Shown here: piece by piece, positions 6,776 to 14,383 of the stretch
Layout of the letters: the number at the start of each line of letters is the position of its first letter
How positions within the stretch are numbered: position 1 is the first letter of the stretch
Origin: Amycolatopsis sp. NBC_01488
GTDB lineage: Bacteria > Actinomycetota > Actinomycetes > Mycobacteriales > Pseudonocardiaceae
Assembly (NCBI RefSeq): GCF_036227105.1
Contig: NZ_CP109434.1
Coordinates: 5,427,001 to 5,491,000, forward strand
Length of the DNA: 64,000 bases
Reading direction: 5' to 3'
The notes under the pieces: generated by a model
The model's database searches: none
What the model saw: the letters and a program-made list of their open reading frames with translations, nothing else
Told to the model about the DNA's origin: nothing
Position numbers and translations under genes: made by a program

Positions 6776-8044
6776 GTGGAGATCACGGGAGAACGCATCG
6801 CCGTCATCGGCAGCGGGGTGGCCGGGCTGACGGCGGCCTACCTGCTGCAACGCCAGTACGAGGTGCTGCTCTTCGAGGCGGACGATCGCCTGGGCGGGCA
6901 CGCGCACACGCACGACGTCCCGAGCGCGCACGGCGGGACCGTCGGCGTCGACTCCGGCTTCATCGTCCACAACGAGCGCACCTACCCGACGCTGCTGCGG
7001 CTGTTCGGCGAACTCGGCGTGCGCACGCGCGACACGGAGATGTCGATGAGCATCCGGTGCGACGGCTGCGGCCTGCAGTACGCCGGCGCCAAGGGACTGC
7101 CCGGGCTCTTCGCCCAGCGCGGCAACCTCGCGCGGCCCCGCTACCTGCGGATGCTGGCCGAGGTGAAGAAGTTCCACCGGCACGCGAAGCGGTTGCTGAC
7201 GGCGAAGGACGCCGGCGACGTCACGCTCGGCGCGTTCCTGGTCATCGGCGGCTACAGCCGCTACTTCACCGACCACTTCATGCTGCCCCTGGTCTCGACG
7301 GTCTGGTCGGCCGACCGCAGCGACACCCTCCGCTACCCGGCGCGGTACCTGTTCGAGTTCCTCCGCAACCACGGCATGCTCTCGGTGAAGAACTCGCCGG
7401 CGTGGCGGACCGTCGTCGGCGGGTCCCGCGAATACGTCGAACGCGCGGCCAAGCAGCTGACGGCAGTGCACCTGTCGACGCCGGTGCGCTCGGTGCTGCG
7501 GACCGCGCGGGGCGTCGAGGTCCGCGACGACGCCGACACGCCGCACCGGGTCGACCGGGTCGTCGTCGCCACGCACGCCGACCAGGCGCTGGCCCTGCTG
7601 GCGAACCCGACACGCGCCGAGCGCGCGGTGCTCGGCGCGTTCCGCTACTCGGAGAACGAGGCCTGGCTGCACACCGACACGAGCGTGCTGCCGTCGCTGG
7701 CCGACGCCCGCGCGGGCTGGAACTACCGCGCCCCGGTCTGCGGCGCGCCGACCGGCGCGGTCCAGGTCAGCTACGACATGAACCGCCTGATGAGCCTCGA
7801 CGAGCCGACCGGCTACGTCGTCACGCTCAACCCGGGCGACGGTCCCGAAAAGGCGCAGCTCGTCGCGCGGATGCGCTACGAGCACCCCGTCTACACCCCG
7901 GAATCCGTTGCGGCGCAACCAAGGCTGCCCGAGCTGAACGACGGCGTGCTCGCCTACGCCGGCGCGTACCACGGCTGGGGCTTCCACGAGGACGGCTGCT
8001 CTTCGGGCGCCCGCGCCGCCGAAAGCTTCGGAGTGGATTGGTGA
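6776..8044 (+). CDS. NAD(P)/FAD-dependent amine-oxidase-like oxidoreductase (Rv0449c-like)
   Basis: 422 residues. The N-terminus is an FAD dinucleotide-binding fold (IAVIGSGVAGLTAAYLL, then the acidic EADDRLGGHAHTH), followed by VDSGFIVHNERTYP and the GGSREYVERAAK region typical of this amine-oxidase-like family. In Rhodobacter the homologous gene belongs to the set linked to unusual unsaturated or furan fatty acids under RpoE, and in mycobacteria to the SigK regulon. The GTG at 6776 was chosen because it begins the dinucleotide fold and mirrors the spacing of the divergent promoter. Its stop overlaps the next start in GTGA. Confidence 0.88.
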   Translation: MEITGERIAVIGSGVAGLTAAYLLQRQYEVLLFEADDRLGGHAHTHDVPSAHGGTVGVDSGFIVHNERTYPTLLRLFGELGVRTRDTEMSMSIRCDGCGLQYAGAKGLPGLFAQRGNLARPRYLRMLAEVKKFHRHAKRLLTAKDAGDVTLGAFLVIGGYSRYFTDHFMLPLVSTVWSADRSDTLRYPARYLFEFLRNHGMLSVKNSPAWRTVVGGSREYVERAAKQLTAVHLSTPVRSVLRTARGVEVRDDADTPHRVDRVVVATHADQALALLANPTRAERAVLGAFRYSENEAWLHTDTSVLPSLADARAGWNYRAPVCGAPTGAVQVSYDMNRLMSLDEPTGYVVTLNPGDGPEKAQLVARMRYEHPVYTPESVAAQPRLPELNDGVLAYAGAYHGWGFHEDGCSSGARAAESFGVDW

Positions 8045-8772
8045 CGAACGCGCTCTACGACGCCACGGTCGCGCACGTGCGGCGGATCGATCCGCCGCAC
8101 TCCTTCGCGCACCGCGTGTACCTGTGGCTGGTGGACCTCGACGCGCCGCCGCGGCTGCCGTGGTGGCTGCGGCCGTTCGCGCGGTTCGACCGCCGCGACC
8201 ACTTCGTCGCGAGCGACCCGCGCGGGATCCGGGAGAAGCTGGACGCGTGGCTCGCCGAGCGCGACGTCGACCTGCGGGGCGGCAAGGTCGTCATGCTGGC
8301 CGCCGCGCGCGTGCTCGGGTACGTGTTCAACCCGATCAGCATCTACTGGTGCCACGACCCGGAAGGCCGGCTCGCGTGCGTCGTCGCCGAGGTGCACAAC
8401 ACCTACGGCGGCCGGCACGCCTACCTGCTGCGTCCCGACGAAGCCGGTCTGGCCCGCGCGGCCAAGGAGTTCTACGTCTCGCCGTTCCAGGAGATGGACG
8501 GCGAGTACCGGATGCGGCTGCCCCACCCGGAAGCGTTGCTCGACCTCACCGTCGCGTTGCGCCGCGGGAACTCGACGCCGCTGGTCGCTACGCTGCGAGG
8601 GGTTCGCCGCCCGGTGAACCCGCGGTGGCTGGCCCGGCTCGTGCTGGCCCGGCCGCTGCTCCCGCAGCGGGTGTCCGCGCTGATCCGCCGCCACGGCGTC
8701 GCGTTGTGGCTGCGGAAGGCCGCGGTCGTGCCGCGCACCCCGCAGAACGCCGGAGGACAGCTGCATGGATGA
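8041..8772 (+). CDS. DUF1365 family protein (Rv0448c-like)
   Basis: 243 residues with the DUF1365 landmarks HRVYLWLVDLDA, YVFNPISIYWC, VVAEVHNTYGGRHAY and KEFYVSPFQEMDGEYR. The family is consistently adjacent to the FAD oxidoreductase and CFA-synthase-like genes. Its activity is not established, but a role in acyl-chain modification is inferred from context. The GTG at 8041 overlaps the stop of the oxidoreductase, and its own end overlaps the sigK start by eight bases, so the four genes form a tightly coupled operon. Confidence 0.88.
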   Translation: MTNALYDATVAHVRRIDPPHSFAHRVYLWLVDLDAPPRLPWWLRPFARFDRRDHFVASDPRGIREKLDAWLAERDVDLRGGKVVMLAAARVLGYVFNPISIYWCHDPEGRLACVVAEVHNTYGGRHAYLLRPDEAGLARAAKEFYVSPFQEMDGEYRMRLPHPEALLDLTVALRRGNSTPLVATLRGVRRPVNPRWLARLVLARPLLPQRVSALIRRHGVALWLRKAAVVPRTPQNAGGQLHG

Positions 8773-9370
8773 GCCGGCTCGCCCGCGCCGCATGGCGCCG
8801 GTACCCGCCGAAGTCCCGGCCGGGCCGACGGCCGAGGAGCTCATGGTGCGCGTCGCGAAGGGCGACGAGCGGGCGTTCGAGCTGCTCTACGACCAGCTCG
8901 CCGGGCCGATCTTCGGGCTGGTGCGGCGGATCGTGCGGGACACGGCCCAGTCCGAAGAGGTCGCCCAGGAGGTGCTCGTCGAGCTCTGGCGCACCGCGAC
9001 GCGGTACGCGCCGGACAAGGGCTCGGCGCTGAACTGGGCGATGACCCTGGCGCACCGCCGTGCGGTCGACCGCGTCCGCTCGGCGCGCGCCAGCACCGAG
9101 CGGGAGCAGAAGGCGACCTTCGAAGCCGCCCGCGGCCGGCCGTTCGACGAGGTCGCCGAGTCCGTCACCGCGCGCCTCGAACGCTCCCAGGTGCGCCGGT
9201 GCCTGTCCTTCCTGACCGAGCTGCAGCGCGAATCCGTGCTGCTCGCCTACTACCAGGGCTATACGTATCGCGAGGTGGCCGAAGTGCTGTCGACGCCGCA
9301 GGGAACCATCAAGACGCGGCTGCGGGACGGGCTGATCCGCCTGCGGGACTGCCTGGGGGTGACCGCGTGA
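8765..9370 (+). CDS. sigK: ECF sigma factor SigK
   Basis: 201 residues. Region 2 (ELLYDQLAGPIFGLVRRIV, then AQEVLVELWRTATRY and ALNWAMTLAHRRAVDRVR) and region 4 (LTELQRESVLLAYYQGYTYREVAEVL with a TPQGTIKTRLRDGL recognition helix) are intact. Assignment to SigK rests on synteny with Rv0444c-Rv0449c and on the SigK-like promoter pair upstream of its operon, which implies autoregulation. A second ATG at 8792 is possible. The downstream rskA overlaps in GTGA. In mycobacteria SigK drives mpt70/mpt83. No such antigen genes are in this window. Confidence 0.88.
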   Translation: MDEPARPRRMAPVPAEVPAGPTAEELMVRVAKGDERAFELLYDQLAGPIFGLVRRIVRDTAQSEEVAQEVLVELWRTATRYAPDKGSALNWAMTLAHRRAVDRVRSARASTEREQKATFEAARGRPFDEVAESVTARLERSQVRRCLSFLTELQRESVLLAYYQGYTYREVAEVLSTPQGTIKTRLRDGLIRLRDCLGVTA

Positions 9371-10137
9371 GCACGCCCGAGATGCACACCCTCGCCGGCG
9401 CCTTCGCCCTCGACGCCGTCTCCGACGTCGAGCGCGCGGAGTTCGCCCGCCACCTCGAGCAGTGCGAGTCCTGCGCGCAGGAGGTCGCCGAGCTGCGCGC
9501 GACCGCGGCGCGGCTCGGCGCGGCGATGGCCGAGGAGCCGCCGCCGGAGTTCAAGGACCGCGTCCTGGCCGCCATGCACGCCACCCGCCAGCTGCCGCCG
9601 CGGACCCGGCCCGGCTCGCCCGACCGGCACCGCCGTTCGGCGCGCGCCCCGCGCTGGGCGGTCGTCGTGGCGGCCGCGGCCGCCGTCGTCGGGCTCGCCG
9701 CGGGCGGCGTGTTCGGCGGGATCGCGCTGACCCAGCAGCGGGAGCTGCAGAGCGCGCAGACCCAGCTGGACCAGGCGAAGGACCGCTACGCGCCGGTGGC
9801 GGCGCTGCTCGCCGCGCCGGACGCGAAGACCGCCCACGGCGAGGCGCCCGGCGGCGGTGGCGTGACGGTCGTCCTGTCGAAGTCGCTGAACCGCGTGCTG
9901 GTGATGGACGCCGGGCTGCCGGCCCAGCCCGGCGGGAAGGTGTACGAGGCCTGGCTGCTCACCGGCGGGGACGCGCCGCGCCCGGCCGGGGTGATCGCCT
10001 CGGCGGCCGACGGCGGCCTGGTCGTGGCCGACGGCGCCGGGAACGCCGACAAGCTCGCGGTGAGCGTCGAACCGGCCGGTGGATCGCCCAGCGGGACGCC
10101 CACCGACGTGCTCATGAGCATGCCCGTACCGGCCTGA
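9367..10137 (+). CDS. rskA: Anti-sigma-K factor RskA
   Basis: 256 residues. The cytosolic N-terminus has the zinc-anti-sigma pattern HxxxCxxC (His29, Cys33, Cys36). One membrane segment lies at about residues 97-118 (WAVVVAAAAAVVGLAAGG), and the extracytoplasmic part ends in the RskA domain (VLVMDAGLPA, YEAWLLTGGDAPRPAGV). It should hold SigK at the membrane until proteolysis. It is the last gene of the SigK operon and lies directly upstream of ftsZ, 243 bases away, where ftsQ would be expected in most actinobacteria. Confidence 0.88.
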   Translation: MSTPEMHTLAGAFALDAVSDVERAEFARHLEQCESCAQEVAELRATAARLGAAMAEEPPPEFKDRVLAAMHATRQLPPRTRPGSPDRHRRSARAPRWAVVVAAAAAVVGLAAGGVFGGIALTQQRELQSAQTQLDQAKDRYAPVAALLAAPDAKTAHGEAPGGGGVTVVLSKSLNRVLVMDAGLPAQPGGKVYEAWLLTGGDAPRPAGVIASAADGGLVVADGAGNADKLAVSVEPAGGSPSGTPTDVLMSMPVPA

Positions 10138-10290
10138 TCGCCGCGCCATAGCAGACCGGGCCGGAGCGGTGCTCGCGGCTCCTCGCTCTTGCGCGCTCGA
10201 ACGTGTTGTGGCAAAACACCTTTGCGACACACGGCGTGCCTACTGGATTAGAGCCTGCCTGGTGCCTACCGTCCTGCCTAACGTCGGCGG

Positions 10291-10328
10291 TTGACATAAC
10301 TCTCAATCTGGGGTTGAGGTTGAGAGTT
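10291..10328 (+). promoter_or_regulatory. ftsZ upstream element with perfect 9-bp inverted repeat
   Basis: TTGACA (10291-10296) is followed by AACTCTCAA (10298-10306), repeated in inverse as TTGAGAGTT (10320-10328). A GGTTGAGGTTGAG direct repeat overlaps the right arm. Similar TTGACA/GTTGAGGTTGAGA sequence is, from memory, conserved upstream of ftsZ in other actinobacteria. I see no clear -10 at the usual spacing. The start codon is 52 bases beyond. Confidence 0.5.
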
Positions 10329-10380
10329 GATCACCCACCGGCGGGCTGTACGGGCACAACGATCAGGAAGGCGGACTTCG

Positions 10381-11685
10381 ATGACGCCCCCGCACAACTA
10401 CCTTGCGGTGATCAAGGTGGTCGGCATCGGCGGTGGCGGCGTGAACGCCGTGAACCGCATGATCGAGGTCGGCCTCAAGGGTGTCGAGTTCATCGCGGTG
10501 AACACCGACGCCCAGGCACTGCTCATGTCCGACGCCGACGTCAAGCTCGACATCGGCCGCGAACTCACCCGGGGCCTCGGCGCGGGCGCCGCCCCCGAGG
10601 TCGGCCAGAAGGCCGCCGAAGACCACCGTGAAGAGATCGAAGAGGTCATCAAGGGCGCCGACATGGTGTTCGTGACGGCTGGCGAAGGCGGTGGCACCGG
10701 CACCGGTGGCGCCCCGGTCGTGGCGCAGATCGCCCGCAAGCTGGGCGCGCTGACCATCGGCGTCGTGACCCGCCCGTTCACCTTCGAGGGCAAGCGCCGC
10801 GGCAAGCAGGCCGAGGACGGCATCCAGTCGCTGCGCAACGAGTGCGACACCCTCATCGTGATCCCGAACGACCGGCTGCTGCAGCTCGGCGACATCGGCG
10901 TCTCGCTGATGGACGCGTTCCGCTCCGCGGACGAGGTGCTGCTGTCCGGTGTCCAGGGCATCACCGACCTGATCACCACGCCGGGCCTGATCAACCTGGA
11001 CTTCGCCGACGTCAAGAGCGTCATGTCCGGCGCGGGCTCCGCCCTGATGGGGATAGGGAGCGCACGCGGTGAAGGCAGGGCCATCCAGGCCGCGGAGAAG
11101 GCGATCAACTCGCCGCTCCTCGAAGCCTCCATGGATGGTGCGCACGGCGCACTGCTTTCGATCGCGGGTGGTTCGGATCTGGGCCTGTTCGAGATCAACG
11201 AGGCCGCCTCACTGGTGCAGGAGTCCGCGCACCCGGACGCCAACATCATCTTCGGCACGATCATCGACGACTCGCTCGGCGACGAGGTCCGCGTCACGGT
11301 GATCGCGGCCGGGTTCGACGCGGGCGCGCCGACGCACAAGAAGCTCGACCCGTCGACGTTCGGCTCCGGCTCGCGCTCGGGCGGGACCACCGCGTCGGCC
11401 TCGGCCGGCCAGGTCTCGCACCCGCCGACGTCGTCGGGGGCCACCCCGGTGCCGTCGTCGGGCAGCTCCGGCTACCCGGTCGCGCCGCCGCGGTCGCACT
11501 CGCCGCTGCCGTCGGCCACGGGGAACCAGTCTTCGGGTGGGCTCCCGCAGCCGGGCGGCGGGTCGCGCGGCTACTCGCCGATCGGCTCGAACGCGACCCA
11601 GGGCAGCCTGCCCGGCCGCGCGATGCCGGTGCACGACGACCCGTCGGACGACGAGGTCGACGTGCCGCCGTTCATGCGGCGCTAG
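10381..11685 (+). CDS. ftsZ: Cell division protein FtsZ
   Basis: 434 residues. The tubulin signature GGGTGTGGAP is at residues 103-112, the T7 synergy-loop region reads NLDFADVKSVM, and the GTPase core is complete to about residue 320. A Ser/Gly/Pro-rich linker of about 100 residues then leads to the conserved C-terminal peptide DDEVDVPPFMRR, the docking site for partners such as SepF. The ATG at 10381 gives the standard actinobacterial start MTPPHNYLAVIKVVGIGG. The gene begins a pgeF-yggS-sepF-yggT-wag31 series. The gene before it is rskA, not ftsQ. Confidence 0.98.
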   Translation: MTPPHNYLAVIKVVGIGGGGVNAVNRMIEVGLKGVEFIAVNTDAQALLMSDADVKLDIGRELTRGLGAGAAPEVGQKAAEDHREEIEEVIKGADMVFVTAGEGGGTGTGGAPVVAQIARKLGALTIGVVTRPFTFEGKRRGKQAEDGIQSLRNECDTLIVIPNDRLLQLGDIGVSLMDAFRSADEVLLSGVQGITDLITTPGLINLDFADVKSVMSGAGSALMGIGSARGEGRAIQAAEKAINSPLLEASMDGAHGALLSIAGGSDLGLFEINEAASLVQESAHPDANIIFGTIIDDSLGDEVRVTVIAAGFDAGAPTHKKLDPSTFGSGSRSGGTTASASAGQVSHPPTSSGATPVPSSGSSGYPVAPPRSHSPLPSATGNQSSGGLPQPGGGSRGYSPIGSNATQGSLPGRAMPVHDDPSDDEVDVPPFMRR

Positions 11686-11758
11686 ACACACCGCCGAAGG
11701 CCATCGCCCGCTGACTAGAGTCGGCGGGTGGTGGCCTTCAGTGACGTCAGGAGGATTC

Positions 11759-12463
11759 GTGCGGGTTCGGCGAGTGGTCACGACCAGGGCGGGCGGCGCG
11801 TCGCGGCCGCCGTACGACACGTTCAACCTGGGCGACCACGTCGGCGACGACGAGGGGAACGTCTACGCCAACCGCAAGCGCCTCGCGGCCGAGCTGGGCC
11901 TGGCCGAGGACAAGCTGGCCTGGATGGAGCAGGTCCACGGCCGGACGGCGACCACTGTGGACGGCTCCGAGACCCGCGCGGCCGAGGCGACCGACGCGCT
12001 CGTGACCGCGACGCCGGGTGTCGCGCTCGTCGTGCTGGTCGCCGACTGCGTCCCGCTCCTGCTGGCCGACGCCGAGGCCGGGGTGGTCTCGGCGGTGCAC
12101 GCCGGGCGCGTCGGCGCGCGCGTCGGCGTCGTCCCGGCGGCGGTCGAGGCCATGCGGGCAGCCGGCGCCGAGGTGGGCCGCATCGAGGCGCTGCTCGGCC
12201 CGGCGATCTGCGGCGACTGCTACGAGGTCCCGGCCGCCATGGCCGCCGACGTCGAAAAGCACGTGCCCGGCAGCGCCTGCAAGACCCGCCAGGGCACCCC
12301 CGGGCTGGACCTGCGCGCGGGGCTGTGGCGGCAGCTCGCGGACCTGGGCGTCGGCAAGATCGGCGTCGACCCGCGGTGCACGAACGAGGACAAGACGCTC
12401 TTCAGCTACCGCCGCGACGGGACCACCGGGCGGATCGCCGGGATCACCTGGATCGAGGCATGA
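11759..12463 (+). CDS. pgeF: PgeF/YfiH polyphenol-oxidase-like protein (purine nucleoside phosphorylase family)
   Basis: 234 residues of the DUF152 laccase-domain family: an N-terminal TTRAGGASRPPYDTFNLG segment, EQVHGRTA, VADCVPLLLAD and SAVHAGR carrying the His/Cys metal-site residues, then GPAICGDCYEVP. Members edit mis-incorporated L-Ser in peptidoglycan precursors or act on purine nucleosides. The GTG at 11759 was chosen because it follows a perfect AGGAGG (11749-11754) by four bases. Its stop TGA overlaps the ATG of a 12-codon frame that starts a chain of mini-ORFs leading to yggS. Confidence 0.92.
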   Translation: MRVRRVVTTRAGGASRPPYDTFNLGDHVGDDEGNVYANRKRLAAELGLAEDKLAWMEQVHGRTATTVDGSETRAAEATDALVTATPGVALVVLVADCVPLLLADAEAGVVSAVHAGRVGARVGVVPAAVEAMRAAGAEVGRIEALLGPAICGDCYEVPAAMAADVEKHVPGSACKTRQGTPGLDLRAGLWRQLADLGVGKIGVDPRCTNEDKTLFSYRRDGTTGRIAGITWIEA

Positions 12464-12515
12464 CCGCCGACGCGCTCTTCTCCGTGGAGGCGGCATGAAC
12501 GTGGAGGCGGCATGA
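12460..12515 (+). other. Chained mini-ORFs and 17-bp tandem duplication of the yggS translation start
   Basis: GTGGAGGCGGCATGAAC occurs twice in tandem (12484-12500, 12501-12517), duplicating both the Shine-Dalgarno sequence and the ATG. Three ATGA overlaps follow one another. The pgeF TGA overlaps ATG 12460 (12 codons, MTADALFSVEAA). Its TGA overlaps ATG 12495 (6 codons, MNVEAA). That TGA overlaps the yggS ATG at 12512. Ribosomes could therefore be handed on through terminate-restart steps. Whether the peptides are made is unknown. Confidence 0.7.
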
Positions 12516-13246
12516 ACACCGTCGACCGCAAGGCCGAGCTGGCCGCGAACCTCGCCGAGGTCGAGGCGCGGATCGCCGCCGCGTGCCGCGCGGCCGGGCG
12601 GGCGCGGGACGAGGTCAAGCTGGTCGCGGTCACCAAGACGTTCCCCGCCTCGGACGCCGCGTTGCTGACCGACCTCGGGGTCGTCCACCTGGGGGAGAAC
12701 CGCGACCAGGAGGCCGGGCCGAAGGCCGCCGAAGTCGCCGGGCTGCGGCCGGACGCGGCGCCGCACTGGCACCTGGTCGGCCGATTGCAGCGGAACAAGG
12801 CACGGTCGGTGGTCGAGTGGGCACAGGAAGTGCAGTCCCTGGACTCGGCCCGGCTGGCGGATGCGCTCGCGAAGGCGGTGCGTGCGGCTCGCGACGCCCA
12901 GATCCGTGACGAACCCCTCGACGTGCTGATCCAGGCCAGCCTCGACGACGACCCGGAACGCGGCGGCTGCCCGCTGGGCGAGCTCGCCGCGCTCGCCGAG
13001 CATGTCACTCACACGGGGGAACTGCGGCTTCGCGGCCTGATGGCCGTCGCGCCGCTCGGCGCCGATCCGGCGGCCGCCTTCGAACGCCTCGCCCGCGCGG
13101 GTGAGCGGCTCCGCGAAGATCACCCGAATGCCGCAGACGTCTCCGCCGGGATGAGCCATGATCTCGAGCAGGCGATCACGCACGGCTCGACGTGTGTGCG
13201 TGTCGGAACCGCGCTGCTCGGCGGACGCGGTTTAGCCTCGCCGTAG
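12512..13246 (+). CDS. yggS: YggS-type pyridoxal-phosphate homeostasis protein (PLPBP)
   Basis: 244 residues with the alanine-racemase-like PLP fold of YggS/PROSC. The PLP lysine is in VKLVAVTKTFP, and LGENRDQEAGPKA, HWHLVGRLQRNKA and the phosphate-binding MSHDLEQAITHGST, VRVGTALLG follow. It has no known catalytic activity and is thought to buffer PLP. Its place between pgeF and sepF is the conserved division-cluster order. Translation begins in the second copy of a duplicated ribosome-binding/start segment. Confidence 0.95.
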   Translation: MNTVDRKAELAANLAEVEARIAAACRAAGRARDEVKLVAVTKTFPASDAALLTDLGVVHLGENRDQEAGPKAAEVAGLRPDAAPHWHLVGRLQRNKARSVVEWAQEVQSLDSARLADALAKAVRAARDAQIRDEPLDVLIQASLDDDPERGGCPLGELAALAEHVTHTGELRLRGLMAVAPLGADPAAAFERLARAGERLREDHPNAADVSAGMSHDLEQAITHGSTCVRVGTALLGGRGLASP

Positions 13247-13343
13247 GGAGCTCGCGCGGTCGTCACGTTTAGTGGTCGCCCGGGCGGGGCACTGACGGCG
13301 TGGAGAAACGTTGGTGCGGGAGCGGCTAGGGCTAGGGAGAGGC

Positions 13344-13940
13344 ATGAGCGCGCTGCAGAAGCTGAAGGCCTACTTCGGGATGGTGCCCGCTGACGACGAC
13401 GGTTACGAAGTCGATGACGACTATCGGCGCGGCTACGACGACTACGACTCCTACGAGGAGCCGGCTCCGCGGTCGTCGCGCTCACGGTACCGCGAGGTCG
13501 AGGACACTTATGACGAGCCCGTCAGCCGCAGCCGGTCACGCTCCGTCGCCGGCTTGGAGCCTGCCGTCCACGGCGCGCTCGCGATGGATCGTCAGCCGGA
13601 GCCCGTGGCCCGCCTGCGACCGGTCACCGAGCCGGTCGTGCGGCAGCCGGTGCGTGACCCGTTGAGCCGGATCACCACGCTGCACCCGACCAGCTACGCG
13701 GAGGCGCGCGCGATCGGCGAGCACTACCGCGAGGGCATCCCGGTGATCATGAACCTCACCGAGATGGAGAACGCGGACGCCAAGCGGCTCGTCGACTTCG
13801 CCGCCGGGCTGGCGTTCGCGCTCCGCGGGTCGATGGACAAGGTCACCAACAAGGTGTTCCTTCTCTCACCGCCCGATGTGGACGTCACCGCGGAGGACCG
13901 CCGACGGATTGCCGAGGGCGGATTGTTCCTGCGCGGCTGA
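13344..13940 (+). CDS. sepF: Cell division protein SepF
   Basis: 198 residues. The N-terminal amphipathic membrane-binding helix (MSALQKLKAYFGM) is followed by an acidic, Arg/Ser-rich linker, and the C-terminal SepF fold runs from about residue 110 (RITTLHPTSYAEARAIGEHY, VIMNLTEMENADAKRLVDF, FLLSPPDVDV). It bundles FtsZ filaments and tethers them to the membrane. The ATG at 13344 was chosen over an upstream frame because the membrane helix should be N-terminal and a purine-rich AGGGAGAGG precedes it. Confidence 0.95.
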   Translation: MSALQKLKAYFGMVPADDDGYEVDDDYRRGYDDYDSYEEPAPRSSRSRYREVEDTYDEPVSRSRSRSVAGLEPAVHGALAMDRQPEPVARLRPVTEPVVRQPVRDPLSRITTLHPTSYAEARAIGEHYREGIPVIMNLTEMENADAKRLVDFAAGLAFALRGSMDKVTNKVFLLSPPDVDVTAEDRRRIAEGGLFLRG

Positions 13941-14046
13941 AGTCGCGCTTACCGCTGAGCGCAAGCAGACGTGATTTTGTCGACCCGATGCCGCGTCGAC
14001 CCCCTCAACTGCGTCTTCGGCGAGGACGCCCGGTTAGAGTAGGTAC

Positions 14047-14331
14047 GTGGAAGCTGTGTGGCTGGTCGTCTGGTACGTGCTGTTCGCCTTCTGGCTGCTG
14101 CTGACGGCGCGGATCGTGATCGAACTCGTCCGGACCTTCGCGCGTGAGTGGCATCCGGCCGGGGGGGTTGCGGTGACGCTCGAGACCATCTACACAGTGA
14201 CGGACCCGCCGGTTCGTCTGTTCAGGCGAATCATTCCGATGGTTCGAATCGGCGGCGTCGGACTGGACTTGTCGATTATGGTGCTGCTGTTGGTTGTGTT
14301 CTTCGCGATGCAACTGGCGACTCCAAGTTGA
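14047..14331 (+). CDS. YggT family membrane protein
   Basis: 94 residues with two membrane helices, one at the N-terminus (WLVVWYVLFAFWLLLTARIVI) and one at the C-terminus (LDLSIMVLLLVVFFAMQL), and the family motif TDPPVRLFRRIIPMVRIGGVGLD-like loop between them. It lies between sepF and wag31 in the usual order and probably takes part in septum or polar growth organisation. The GTG at 14047 gives the expected length. A 106-base gap separates it from sepF. Confidence 0.9.
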   Translation: MEAVWLVVWYVLFAFWLLLTARIVIELVRTFAREWHPAGGVAVTLETIYTVTDPPVRLFRRIIPMVRIGGVGLDLSIMVLLLVVFFAMQLATPS

Positions 14332-14383
14332 TCGGGGAAACTTGGGTGGACCCTGCAGGCCATGGAGTGCGTGAGGTGATCTG

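Noticed and set aside
5467..8040. Long plus-strand frame running into DUF1365
   Set aside because: The upstream part is antisense to the CFA-synthase-like gene and out of frame with the FAD oxidoreductase; the real gene starts at GTG 8041.
13979..14000. Two GTCGAC copies before yggT as a further member of the 21-bp repeat family
   Set aside because: Spacing is 16 bases, not 21, and there is no third unit.
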